Positions 23,841 through 33,261 of a stretch of 34,037 bases of DNA are shown here, piece by piece (position 1 is the stretch's first letter; every line of letters begins with the position of its first letter). Where the stretch lies: the NCBI GenBank assembly GCA_020160875.1, contig JAIUPE010000023.1, forward strand, positions 1 through 34,037, read 5' to 3'. Made by a program: the position numbers and the translations under genes. Below the pieces are notes generated by a model, which had not been told where the DNA came from, did not search any database, and saw only the letters and a list, made by a program, of their open reading frames with translations. This DNA is from Pseudomonadota bacterium (GTDB lineage Bacteria > Pseudomonadota > Alphaproteobacteria > Rhodospirillales > Rhodospirillaceae).

Positions 23841-25448
23841 TTAACGCGGATCCGGCACTTCAATCGCCTCGCCCGCCAATGCCGGTGTGTTCACCGGCAG
23901 GCGGCGCGCGTGACTGGCCTGTTCGTACGAATAGCCGAGCGCCAGAATCTTCCCTTCGCTAAAGGCCGTGCCGAGGAATGAGATCCCCACCGGCAGATCG
24001 CCGTTCGTGAAGCCGGCCGGCACGATCAAATCCGGGAAGCCCGAGAGATTGGCGATATTAGCCGGCGTGTTGCCCGCGCCGCCCGGAACTTCCAGTGGCT
24101 CGGCGATCAGCGGCGGGCGCTTCGGCGCGGTCGGATACACAATCGCATCGAGTTTGTTCGCGGCAAAGATACCTTCCACCACCTGACGCACCAGCGGCAA
24201 ACCATAGTCGCGCACGGTGAGATATTTGTAGTCCGTGAGCGTGCCCGAGGCGAGTTCGCGCTGGAACAACGTCCAGCGTGGTGAATTCGGACCGGCGCCG
24301 TCCGGGCGCGGGCTCGTGTACTGACCGGCGCGTTCGATCATCTCCGGCAAAGTCTTCGGATACTTCGGACCGAGCGTTTTCAGATAGTCGGCGACCTGTG
24401 CGACGAACTCCGGATAGCGGATCGCGTTGTAGAACTCGCCTTTCGCATCAAGCAACCACTTCGGGAAATTGACGTCGACCACGGTCGCGCCCTGCGCCTT
24501 CATGGTGTTGAGCGCGGTCTCGATCATCCAGTCCACCTCCTCGTCCTGCTTCATGAAATCGCGGGCGATGCCGATGCGCGCGCCTTTCAGTGCGTTCGCA
24601 TTCAAGAATTTGGTGTAGTCCTTCTCAAACTTTCCCTGGCTCTTCTTGGTCGCGTCGTCGTTCGGGTCGACACCCGTCATGGTGCCAAGAGCAATAGCGA
24701 CATCGGTGACATTGCGTGTCAGCGGACCGCCGGTATCAAAAGTCAGCGCCAGCGGGATGATGCCGTCGCGGCTCAATAGGCCATGGGTCGGTTTCAAGCC
24801 GACGACTCCGTTCACGGTCGATGGGCCGCGAATGGACCCGCCGGTATCCGTGCCGAAACCCAGCGGCGCGTAGGCCGCGGCCACTGCGACGCCCGTACCA
24901 CCGGACGACCCCGACGGCTGACGGGTGGTGTCATGCGGATTGAGGGATTGGCCGCCCAGCGAGCTGTTGCTGCTCGACGAAGCGAACTCCGACATGTTCA
25001 CTTTTGCCAGGATGATCGCGCCGGCCTCTCTCAGACGGCGCACCATATAGGCGTCGTCCGGCGGAATAGAGCCTTCGAGCAGCACCGATCCACCCGACGT
25101 CTGCATATCCGCCGTGTCGTAATTGTCTTTCAGAACGACGGGAATGCCATGAAGAACGCCGCGCACTTTACCGGACTTACGCTCGGCATCGAGCTGGCGC
25201 GCGAGCTCCAGCGCTTTCGGATTGAGCGTGATCACGGCGTGGATTTTAGGACCGTGCCGGTCGTAAGCCTCGATGCGCGCGATGGATAGTTGCACCAGCT
25301 TTTCGGCGGTCAACGTGCCGGCCGCCATAGCGGCGGTCAATTCGGCGATGGTCGCTTGATCCATTTGGACGGTCTTCGCCGACGCGGGCGCGGCGGCAAA
25401 CAAAGCAACCGCAGCGACCGTAGCGAGAAAGCGCGGAAGAATTTTCAT
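23841..25448 (-). CDS. Exported amidase signature family protein
   Basis: This 535-residue amidase has a Sec signal peptide (MKILPRFLATVAAVALFAAA, then PASAK) and so is probably periplasmic. The triad is K107 (VVLKDNYD), S181 (QPSGSSGGTG) and S205 (GTDTGGSIRGPS), again with 24-residue serine spacing. It lacks the lipobox of the other amidase in the window, and the two share only family-level resemblance. The C-terminal half, with GGAGNTPANIANLSGFPDLIVPAGF and LPVGISFLG, is standard for the family. GAGGGG precedes ATG 25448 by 4 bases. The substrate is unknown; peptides, amino-acid amides and wall-derived amides are all possible. Confidence 0.92.
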   Translation of the reverse strand: MKILPRFLATVAAVALFAAAPASAKTVQMDQATIAELTAAMAAGTLTAEKLVQLSIARIEAYDRHGPKIHAVITLNPKALELARQLDAERKSGKVRGVLHGIPVVLKDNYDTADMQTSGGSVLLEGSIPPDDAYMVRRLREAGAIILAKVNMSEFASSSSNSSLGGQSLNPHDTTRQPSGSSGGTGVAVAAAYAPLGFGTDTGGSIRGPSTVNGVVGLKPTHGLLSRDGIIPLALTFDTGGPLTRNVTDVAIALGTMTGVDPNDDATKKSQGKFEKDYTKFLNANALKGARIGIARDFMKQDEEVDWMIETALNTMKAQGATVVDVNFPKWLLDAKGEFYNAIRYPEFVAQVADYLKTLGPKYPKTLPEMIERAGQYTSPRPDGAGPNSPRWTLFQRELASGTLTDYKYLTVRDYGLPLVRQVVEGIFAANKLDAIVYPTAPKRPPLIAEPLEVPGGAGNTPANIANLSGFPDLIVPAGFTNGDLPVGISFLGTAFSEGKILALGYSYEQASHARRLPVNTPALAGEAIEVPDPR

Positions 25449-25548
25449 GATGCCCCTCAGTTCGTTGTGAAACGGGGGCCGCGCCCCTTCCCCAAGGCCG
25501 CCCCTTGCGGATGATGCTAGCGCGGATTCCAGTTGGGCCGGAACCGGT

Positions 25549-25827
25549 TTACTTGGTCAAAATGTAGTTGACCCGGTTGAGAAAGAACTCCTGGAACCCG
25601 GGGATATGTGACAGGACCGGCGGATTCTTCACCGCCTTATATTCTAGCGAGACCGCATCGAGCCCACTGGCTCCGACAATCGTCTCGAATCGCCGGATCG
25701 TCATCTTGTTGATGCCCGGGATATCGCTGCGTGAGGCATCGTCGCGATAAAGCCGGCGGAAAAAACATCCTTCGGGTTTTCGAAAAACTATAGAGCAGAC
25801 GTTCGGGCCACGAGAATGCGACGACAA
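25549..25827 (-). pseudogene. C-terminal remnant of a class I SAM methyltransferase
   Basis: The 92-codon frame ends with IPGINKMTIRRFETIVGASG, a segment starting LDAVSLEYKAVKNP, then HIPGFQEFFLNRVNYILTK. This pattern (N-K-M-T-x-R-R-F, then IPG..EFF..R....L.K) is what I associate with the C-terminus of a family of methyltransferases of about 250-300 residues. The SAM-binding N-terminal domain is absent: upstream minus-strand DNA to about 26012 holds only short frames in different phases (for example one with TAKIVVAFSWPERLLYSF), as expected after deletion and frameshifts. The remnant idea is inference from the C-terminal pattern; a small novel gene is the alternative. Confidence 0.45.
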
Positions 25828-26022
25828 TTTTGGCCGTGTGCGCGTCGAGCCCGTCGAACGGCGTCACGGCGGTTGTGGTTTCCATTTTTGGCGCCCCTGG
25901 ACGCCGCGGCAAGCTCCGGCCTCAATGGCGCACCGTCGGCCAAGACTCCCGCCGAGCCGTAACTCATTGTCATTATTGAATGTTTTTCGACGCGAATTTT
26001 ATCCCTCCGCAACCGGGACTAT

Positions 26023-26051
26023 TTGTGTGTGCGTAAACGGTGCCCTATACA
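26023..26051 (+). promoter_or_regulatory. Candidate sigma-70 promoter of purB
   Basis: TTGTGT (26023-26028), 17 bases, TATACA (26046-26051). This predicts a start near 26058 and a 35-nt leader containing AAGGA before ATG 26093. Good match and spacing, untested. Confidence 0.55.
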
Positions 26052-26092
26052 TCCCTCGACAGCTCACATCGTTGGTAAGGATCCTTTCGATC

Positions 26093-27391
26093 ATGATTCC
26101 GCGTTACGCCCGCCCCGCCATGACCGCCATTTGGGAGCCGGACAACAAGTACCGGATCTGGTTTGAAATCGAAGCGCATGCCTGCGATGCGCAAGCCAAG
26201 CTCGGCATCATTCCGGTCGAGGCCGCGAAGGCGGTGTGGCAGCGCGGCAAATGGAACATCGAGCGCATCGACGAGATCGAGAAAGAAACCAAACACGACG
26301 TCATCGCCTTCTTGACCAATCTCGCCGAATACGTCGGCCCGGAGGCACGTTTCGTGCATCAGGGCATGACTTCGTCGGACGTGCTCGATACGTGTCTGTC
26401 GGTCCAACTCACGCAGGCCGCCGATCTTCTCCTGAAGGACCTCGACGATCTTCTGAAGGCGCTGAAGCGCCGCGCGCTCGAACACAAAATGACCGTCACC
26501 ATGGGCCGCAGCCACGGCATCCATGCCGAACCGGTCACGCTGGGGCTCAAATTCGCGAGTTTTTACGCCGAGTTCGACCGCAACCGCACACGCCTAAAAG
26601 CGGCCCGCGAAGACATCGCCACCTGCGCCATCTCCGGGGCGGTGGGCACGTTCGCGCATATCAATCCGTTCGTTGAACAGTACGTCGCCGAGCAACTCGG
26701 CCTGCATGTGGAACCGGTTTCTACACAAGTGATCCCGCGTGACCGTCACGCGATGTTCTTCGCCACCCTTGGCGTGATCGCCAGCTCCATTGAACGCATC
26801 GCCACCGAAATCCGCCATATGCAGCGTACCGAAGTTCGTGAAGCCGAAGAGTTCTTCTCGCCCGGCCAGAAAGGCTCTTCGGCCATGCCGCACAAGCGCA
26901 ATCCGGTGCTGACGGAAAATCTCACCGGCCTCGCGCGCATGGTGCGCGGTTATGCCATTCCGGCGATGGAAAACGTCGCGCTCTGGCATGAACGCGATAT
27001 CTCGCACTCGTCGGTCGAACGCTATATCGGCCCCGACGCGACCATCACACTCGATTTCGCGCTCGCCCGTCTGACCGGCGTCGTCGACAAACTCGTGATC
27101 TATCCGGAGAACATCGAAAAGAACCTGAACATGATGGGCGGCCTCGTGTTCTCGCAGCGCGTCCTGCTCGCGCTGACGCAAGCGGGCGTTTCACGGGAAG
27201 ACTCGTACGTTCTCGTTCAGCGCAATGCGATGAAGGTGTGGAACGGCGGCGGTCAGCTTCTCGACCTGCTCAAGCAGGACAAGGACGTCACCGACCGCAT
27301 CCCAAATAAGGAACTGGAATCGCTGTTCGACATGGGCTTCCACACCAAACATGTGGACACCATCTTCAAGCGCGTGTTCGGGGAATCGTAA
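26093..27391 (+). CDS. purB: Adenylosuccinate lyase
   Basis: This 432-residue enzyme of the fumarase/aspartase superfamily catalyses two steps of purine synthesis: SAICAR to AICAR plus fumarate, and adenylosuccinate to AMP plus fumarate. The signature [10 protein letters not shown] is at about 262-271, the catalytic histidine region [12 protein letters not shown] is near 140, and [12 protein letters not shown] near 85-96 binds substrate. The start is ATG 26093 ([10 protein letters not shown]), the standard family N-terminus. The open frame reaches back to 25838 without similarity. A promoter-like pair lies at 26023-26051. A minus-strand terminator of the facing zeta gene overlaps the purB stop. 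Confidence 0.97.
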   Translation: MIPRYARPAMTAIWEPDNKYRIWFEIEAHACDAQAKLGIIPVEAAKAVWQRGKWNIERIDEIEKETKHDVIAFLTNLAEYVGPEARFVHQGMTSSDVLDTCLSVQLTQAADLLLKDLDDLLKALKRRALEHKMTVTMGRSHGIHAEPVTLGLKFASFYAEFDRNRTRLKAAREDIATCAISGAVGTFAHINPFVEQYVAEQLGLHVEPVSTQVIPRDRHAMFFATLGVIASSIERIATEIRHMQRTEVREAEEFFSPGQKGSSAMPHKRNPVLTENLTGLARMVRGYAIPAMENVALWHERDISHSSVERYIGPDATITLDFALARLTGVVDKLVIYPENIEKNLNMMGGLVFSQRVLLALTQAGVSREDSYVLVQRNAMKVWNGGGQLLDLLKQDKDVTDRIPNKELESLFDMGFHTKHVDTIFKRVFGES

Positions 27392-27408
27392 AAAAGCGCC
27401 AGCGGCGC
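27390..27408 (-). terminator. Intrinsic terminator of the zeta-subunit gene
   Basis: On the minus strand GCGCC-GCT-GGCGC (27408-27396) is followed directly by six T residues (27395-27390). It lies downstream of the zeta gene stop at 27453, and its T-run overlaps the purB stop codon on the other strand. Confidence 0.7.
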
Positions 27409-27437
27409 ACCTTTGCGGCCCAAAAGGCCGCAAAGGT
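27409..27437. terminator. Perfect 12-bp hairpin between convergent purB and zeta genes
   Basis: ACCTTTGCGGCC (27409-27420), loop CAAAA, then GGCCGCAAAGGT (27426-27437). The stem is perfect and GC-rich. No long U-run follows on either strand, so it may act by blocking or stabilising 3' ends of both converging transcripts. Confidence 0.65.
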
Positions 27438-27452
27438 TGAACGCAAACAGCG

Positions 27453-27773
27453 TTACTTCTTCTCGGCGGCAACCGCCGCAGCCGCCGCGCCGAACAGCTC
27501 GTTCAGCTTCTTCTTGAGGTCGGCATCCGACACCTTGCCGCCAAGGTCCTTGCTGACCTTGCCGATCATGTCGTCGTCGCCCGGCTTCTCGAAATTCGAG
27601 TCCACGACGTCTTGAGCATATGCGTCCGCGTCCGCGCCGGACTTACCGAGCTGACCGGCGGCCCATTGGCCGAACAGCTTGTCGCGGCGCACTTGCGCGC
27701 GGAACTGCTGCTCCTGATCGAGCTGGAATTTCCGCTCGAAGCCTTTTTCCCGGTCCGAAAACGCGTCGCTCAT
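27453..27773 (-). CDS. DUF1476 protein, F1-ATPase zeta-type inhibitor
   Basis: This 106-residue protein matches the alphaproteobacterial DUF1476 family over its whole length, with the N-terminal SDREKGFERKFQLDQEQQFRA and the following RRDKLFGQWAAGQLG being the most characteristic parts. In Paracoccus denitrificans this family member (zeta) binds F1-ATPase through its N-terminal segment and blocks ATP hydrolysis; how strongly it inhibits varies among species. The C-terminus ends in an Ala-rich tail (LFGAAAAAVAAEKK). AGAGGACAAGA precedes the ATG. A promoter-like pair and a dyad lie just upstream. It faces purB and has its own terminator. Confidence 0.9.
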   Translation of the reverse strand: MSDAFSDREKGFERKFQLDQEQQFRAQVRRDKLFGQWAAGQLGKSGADADAYAQDVVDSNFEKPGDDDMIGKVSKDLGGKVSDADLKKKLNELFGAAAAAVAAEKK

Positions 27774-27787
27774 TCTTGTCCTCTCAG

Positions 27788-27832
27788 CAAAAGTGGGACT
27801 TTTGATATAGCGACCGCCCTCAGCCCACGCAA
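27788..27832 (-). promoter_or_regulatory. Candidate promoter of the zeta gene with an overlapping dyad
   Basis: On the minus strand TTGCGT (27832-27827), 17 bases, TATATC (27809-27804) form a promoter-like pair. Touching its last base is a perfect dyad CAAAAGT-CCC-ACTTTTG (27804-27788), which would cover the transcription start and early leader. It could be a repressor operator or a leader hairpin; nothing in the sequence decides between them. Confidence 0.5.
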
Positions 27833-27868
27833 CTGGCGGACGTGTTACGGACGCACTACGTTACCCGG

Positions 27869-28657
27869 ATGTGCACTGTTGTCGTTCTCCGCCGCCCCGG
27901 CCGCGACTGGCCCGTCCTCATCGGCGCCAATCGCGACGAAATGGCGAATCGTCCTTGGAAGCCGCCAGCCCGCCATTGGGACGACCGGCCCGACATCGTC
28001 GCCGGTCTGGATGAGCTGGCCGGCGGAACATGGATGGGCCTCAGCGATACGGGCGTCGTCGCCTGTATTCTCAACCGTCACGGCACCCTTGGTCCCGCCC
28101 CCGGCAAACGCAGCCGCGGCGAACTCGTGCTCGATGCGCTCGATCACCCGAACGCCGCCGATGCGGCCGAAGCGTTCGCCGATCTCGATCCGCTCGCCTA
28201 CCGTCCGTTCAATCTGGTGATTGCCGACAACCGCGACGCTTTCTGGCTCACGCTGCGCGCTTCGGTCCAAGGCGCATGGATCGATATCCAGAAAATCCCC
28301 GATGGGCTCTCCATGTTCACCGCCTTCGACCGCGACGACCCGGCCGATCCGCGCATCGCCCACTACAAACCGTTGTTCACGGCGGCTCAACCTCCCGACC
28401 CGGACACGAACGACTGGGAAAGCTGGCGGCGCCTCCTGGGGTCGACGGAAGGCGGGACCGAGGCCCGGGCGATGAGCTTCCAGATGCCCAACGGCTTCGG
28501 GACGTCCTCGTCCTCGCTCCTGGCCTTGCCCTCCCCGGAGCAGGTCTTCAGGAAGGAGGGAAAACATCCAGCCTGGCTGTTCGCCGCCGGGCGGCCCGAG
28601 TCTGCGCCCTTCCAGCCTGTGGATATGTCCGCGGGGCCTGTCCGGCCCGCCGTTTAG
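27869..28657 (+). CDS. NRDE-family protein (TANGO2-like)
   Basis: This 262-residue protein begins MCTVVVLRR, placing Cys2 as the potential N-terminal nucleophile after Met removal. The family-defining NRDE motif follows at 21-24 (IGANRDEM), then GGTWMGLSDTGVVACILNR and RPFNLVIADN. The fold belongs to the Ntn-hydrolase-like TANGO2 group; human TANGO2 is linked to metabolic disease and has been tied to heme and acyl-CoA/lipid handling. No bacterial function is settled. I use ATG 27869 because the family needs Cys at position 2; the frame opens nine codons earlier. It diverges from the zeta gene and precedes purC. Confidence 0.88.
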   Translation: MCTVVVLRRPGRDWPVLIGANRDEMANRPWKPPARHWDDRPDIVAGLDELAGGTWMGLSDTGVVACILNRHGTLGPAPGKRSRGELVLDALDHPNAADAAEAFADLDPLAYRPFNLVIADNRDAFWLTLRASVQGAWIDIQKIPDGLSMFTAFDRDDPADPRIAHYKPLFTAAQPPDPDTNDWESWRRLLGSTEGGTEARAMSFQMPNGFGTSSSSLLALPSPEQVFRKEGKHPAWLFAAGRPESAPFQPVDMSAGPVRPAV

Positions 28658-28695
28658 GCCGGTTTTGGCTGGTTTTCTAAGGGTGAACGCCTGCG

Positions 28696-28724
28696 TTGTC
28701 GCCCGGAACCCATCCTGCTATAGG
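28696..28724 (+). promoter_or_regulatory. Candidate sigma-70 promoter of the purC operon
   Basis: TTGTCG (28696-28701), 17 bases, TATAGG (28719-28724). The start would fall near 28731. The leader of about 68 nt contains a small GGGCG-GTT-CGCCC hairpin (28739-28751) followed by AATAAAAT, and a weaker GGGC/GCCC pairing at 28765-28777. These could modulate expression; no known riboswitch is recognised. Confidence 0.5.
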
Positions 28725-28797
28725 GACCCCCATAAGCAGGGCGGTTCGCCCCAATAAAATACCGGGGCTAGTAGCCCGTACCCATCAGGAAACATTC

Positions 28798-29565
28798 ATG
28801 GCACGTCGCAAACAGGTTTACGAAGGCAAGGCCAAAGTGCTTTTCGAGGGCCCCGAGCCCGGCACGCTGGTGCAGTACTTCAAGGACGACGCGACGGCGT
28901 TCAACAATAAGAAAAAAGGCACGATCACGGGCAAGGGCGTGCTCAACAACCGCATGTCCGAATACCTGATGACCAAGCTGGAGGAGATCGGCATCCCGAC
29001 TCACTTCGTGCGCCGCCTCAACATGCGCGAGCAGCTGGTGAAGGAAGTCGAGATCATCCCGGTGGAAGTCGTGGTGCGCAATATCGCGGCCGGCTCCATC
29101 TCCAAGCGCTTCGCGATCCCGGAAGGCACGCGCCTGCCGCGTTCGATCATCGAGTACTATTACAAGAGCGATCAGCTCGACGACCCCATGGTCTCCGAGG
29201 AGCACATCACCGGCTTCGGTTGGGCGGCGATCCACGAGATCGACGAGATGCTCAATATGAGCCTGCGCATCAACGACTACCTCGCCGGCCTCTTCCTCGG
29301 CATCGGCATCCGTCTCGTGGACTTCAAGGTCGAGTTCGGCCGCCTGTTCCACGAGAATGGCGACGTGCAAGTCGTCCTGGCCGACGAATTGTCGCCGGAC
29401 AACATGCGTCTTTGGGACGCCAAGACCAACGAGAAGATGGACAAGGACCGCTTCCGCCGCGACCTCGGTCAGATCGAGGAAGCCTATCAGGAAGTGGCCC
29501 GGCGCCTCGGTATCCTGCCCGAAAGCGGGCCCACCGACGTCAAAGGCCCGTCCACACTGCAATAA
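28798..29565 (+). CDS. purC: SAICAR synthetase
   Basis: This 255-residue ATP-dependent ligase joins CAIR and aspartate to make SAICAR in purine synthesis. Conserved stretches are [12 protein letters not shown] (7-18), [31 protein letters not shown] (about 73-103), DDPMVSEEH and [14 protein letters not shown] (near 194-207). The start is ATG 28798, preceded by AGGA 7 bases upstream and giving the standard [14 protein letters not shown]-terminus; the frame is open from 28696 through the promoter region without similarity. It leads the purC-purS-purQ-purL series. A strong hairpin separates it from purS. Confidence 0.97.
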   Translation: MARRKQVYEGKAKVLFEGPEPGTLVQYFKDDATAFNNKKKGTITGKGVLNNRMSEYLMTKLEEIGIPTHFVRRLNMREQLVKEVEIIPVEVVVRNIAAGSISKRFAIPEGTRLPRSIIEYYYKSDQLDDPMVSEEHITGFGWAAIHEIDEMLNMSLRINDYLAGLFLGIGIRLVDFKVEFGRLFHENGDVQVVLADELSPDNMRLWDAKTNEKMDKDRFRRDLGQIEEAYQEVARRLGILPESGPTDVKGPSTLQ

Positions 29566-29570
29566 CGAAA

Positions 29571-29594
29571 AGTCCCCCGCTAAGTCGGGGGACT
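29571..29594 (+). terminator. Intercistronic hairpin between purC and purS
   Basis: AGTCCCCCG (29571-29579), loop CTAAGT, CGGGGGACT (29586-29594): a perfect 9-bp stem 5 bp after the purC stop. It is followed by AAAGTTT, not a full U-run, so it is more likely a partial terminator or an mRNA-end stabiliser that sets purC above purSQL than a complete stop. This is inference. Confidence 0.5.
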
Positions 29595-29619
29595 AAAGTT
29601 TCTGCCCCCGGAGAAAGAC

Positions 29620-29862
29620 GTGAAAGCGAAAGTCCACATCACCCTCAAGAACGGCGTCCTCGATCCGCAAGGAAAGGCCGTCGAACACGCGCTGCATGGT
29701 CAAGGTTTCAAGGGCGTCAGCGATGTGCGCCAGGGCAAGTTCATCGAACTGAAGCTCGCCGGCACCGACAAGGCCAAGGCGAAAGCGGAAGTCGAGGAAA
29801 TGTGCCGCAAGCTGCTGGCCAACACCGTGATCGAGAATTTCACCGTTGAGGTGATCGACTAA
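29620..29862 (+). CDS. purS: Phosphoribosylformylglycinamidine synthase subunit PurS
   Basis: This 80-residue subunit bridges PurQ and PurL in the three-part FGAM synthase. Typical stretches are [22 protein letters not shown] (4-25) and the C-terminal [16 protein letters not shown]. The start codon is GTG 29620 with GGAG 7 bases before it. The TAA stop shares its last base with the purQ ATG (TAATG). The gene was probably easy to miss because of its size and start codon, but the family match is clear. Confidence 0.95.
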   Translation: MKAKVHITLKNGVLDPQGKAVEHALHGQGFKGVSDVRQGKFIELKLAGTDKAKAKAEVEEMCRKLLANTVIENFTVEVID

Positions 29863-30547
29863 TGAAAGCCGGCGTCGTCGTTTTCCCAGGCTCCAATTGT
29901 GATCGCGACGTTGCCGTCGCGCTGGAGCAAAGCACGGGCAAGAAGACCGCGATGATCTGGCATCGCGATACCGACTTCCCCGACCTCGACCTCATCGTCG
30001 TCCCGGGCGGTTTCTCCTACGGCGACTATTTGCGCTGCGGCGCCATGGCCGCCCACTCGCCGGTGATGGCGGAGATCAAGCGCCGTGTCGACAAAGGCAC
30101 CCGCGTGCTCGGCATCTGCAACGGCTTCCAGGTCATCGCCGAAGCCGGCCTCGTACCGGGCGTGCTGATGCGCAATGCCGGCCTCAAATACGTCTGCAAG
30201 GACGTTTATCTTCGCGTCGAAGATTCCCAGAGCGCCTTTACCGCGCACTACGATGTGGGCCAGGTCGTCCGCATTCCCATCGGCCACGGCGAAGGCAATT
30301 ATTTCGCCGACGACGAGATGCTCGCGCGCCTCGAAGGCGAAGGCCTGATCGCGTTCCGTTATGCGACGCCGCAGGGCGAGATCACGCCTGACGCCAATCC
30401 GAACGGCAGCCAGCGCAATATCGCCGGCGTGTTCAACAAATCCCGCACCGTGCTCGGCATGATGCCTCATCCGGAGCGCTTGTCTGACCCGAAGCTGGGC
30501 GGCACGGATGGCCGCGCCATGTTCGATGCGCTCGTGGAGACCCTCGC

Positions 30548-30551
<4 letters not shown>
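29862..30551 (+). CDS. purQ: FGAM synthase glutaminase subunit PurQ
   Basis: This 229-residue class I glutamine amidotransferase supplies ammonia to PurL. The catalytic triad is visible: Cys86 in VLGICNGFQ, with His203 and Glu205 in GMMPHPERL. The N-terminal [12 protein letters not shown] and [16 protein letters not shown] are also characteristic. The start overlaps the purS stop by 1 base and the stop overlaps the purL GTG by 4 bases, so translation is coupled through the subunits of one complex. Confidence 0.97.
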
Positions 30552-32746
<2,195 letters not shown>

Positions 32747-32757
32747 GAGCGTTTCCC

Positions 32758-32991
32758 ATGGCAATGGCCGCGAATGAGATCGAGAAGATGATCAAGGACG
32801 CGTTCCCGGACGCGACCGTCGAGATTCAGGATTTGCGGGGCGACGGCGACCACTATGCCGCCGTCGTCACCTCATCCGCGTTCAAGGGCAAGTCACGCGT
32901 CCAGCAGCACCAGATGGTCTATGCCGCGCTGAAGGGCAAAATGGGTGGGCAACTGCACGCCCTCGCACTGACCACCCAAGCGCCGGCCTAG
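32758..32991 (+). CDS. bolA: BolA-family protein
   Basis: This 77-residue protein matches the BolA fold: MAANEIEKMIKDAFPDATVEIQDL, the DHYAAVVTSSAFKGKSRVQQHQMVYAAL core with invariant-type residues, then GGQLHALALTT. BolA proteins pair with monothiol glutaredoxins (GrxD/Grx4) to bind or move iron-sulfur clusters, and the RVQQHQMVY histidine is the expected cluster-site residue. TAGGAG precedes ATG 32758; ATG 32764 is possible. In many Alphaproteobacteria grxD follows; it does not here. It is probably the last gene of the pur transcript. Confidence 0.92.
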   Translation: MAMAANEIEKMIKDAFPDATVEIQDLRGDGDHYAAVVTSSAFKGKSRVQQHQMVYAALKGKMGGQLHALALTTQAPA

Positions 32992-33205
32992 CGCCTTCTT
33001 GACGACTTTTGCGCTCAGGCGCGGCCGCGGCGCCGCGGACCGTCGCTTGCTTATCTGACCTCGATCTTCACGACATCCCGTACCGCGCGCCCCGCGCGTT
33101 TGTGCGACGTAGGGGAAAGGTGGGCGAGCGGGCCTCGCATGTCACCTGGCCATCGGCATGTTTGGATCGCCGGTCAGAAGGTCAAGGTTCGCGGGATCGG
33201 TTTGC

Positions 33206-33237
33206 AAAAAAGGCGGCGCTCGCCAGCGCCGCCTTTT
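33206..33237. terminator. Bidirectional intrinsic terminator
   Basis: GGCGGCGCT (33212-33220), loop CGCC, AGCGCCGCC (33225-33233), followed by TTTT (33234-33237) and preceded by AAAAAA (33206-33211). It can end the pur-bolA transcript on the plus strand and the NHL-protein transcript on the minus strand. The roughly 215 bp between bolA and this hairpin shows only GC-rich dyads and no credible gene. Confidence 0.85.
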
Positions 33238-33261
33238 CGTCTCAAGCGCTTCGAAACGCTT

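Larger units (their letters stand above)
25449..26092. other. Gene-poor interval before purB
   Basis: No intact gene is convincing here. From left to right it holds the short amidase leader with a GGGGGCCGCGCCCC dyad, a C-terminal methyltransferase remnant on the minus strand, further short minus-strand frames that look like eroded coding sequence, and an AT-richer segment ending in the purB promoter. The frame open upstream of purB on the plus strand has no family similarity and is not used. Confidence 0.6.

Noticed and set aside
25838..26092. 85-codon N-terminal extension of purB
   Set aside because: The sequence is unlike the family, contains the promoter region, and the standard N-terminus begins at 26093.
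28739..28797. purC leader hairpins as a purine riboswitch
   Set aside because: No conserved three-way junction or loop sequences of known purine or PRPP riboswitches could be recognised.
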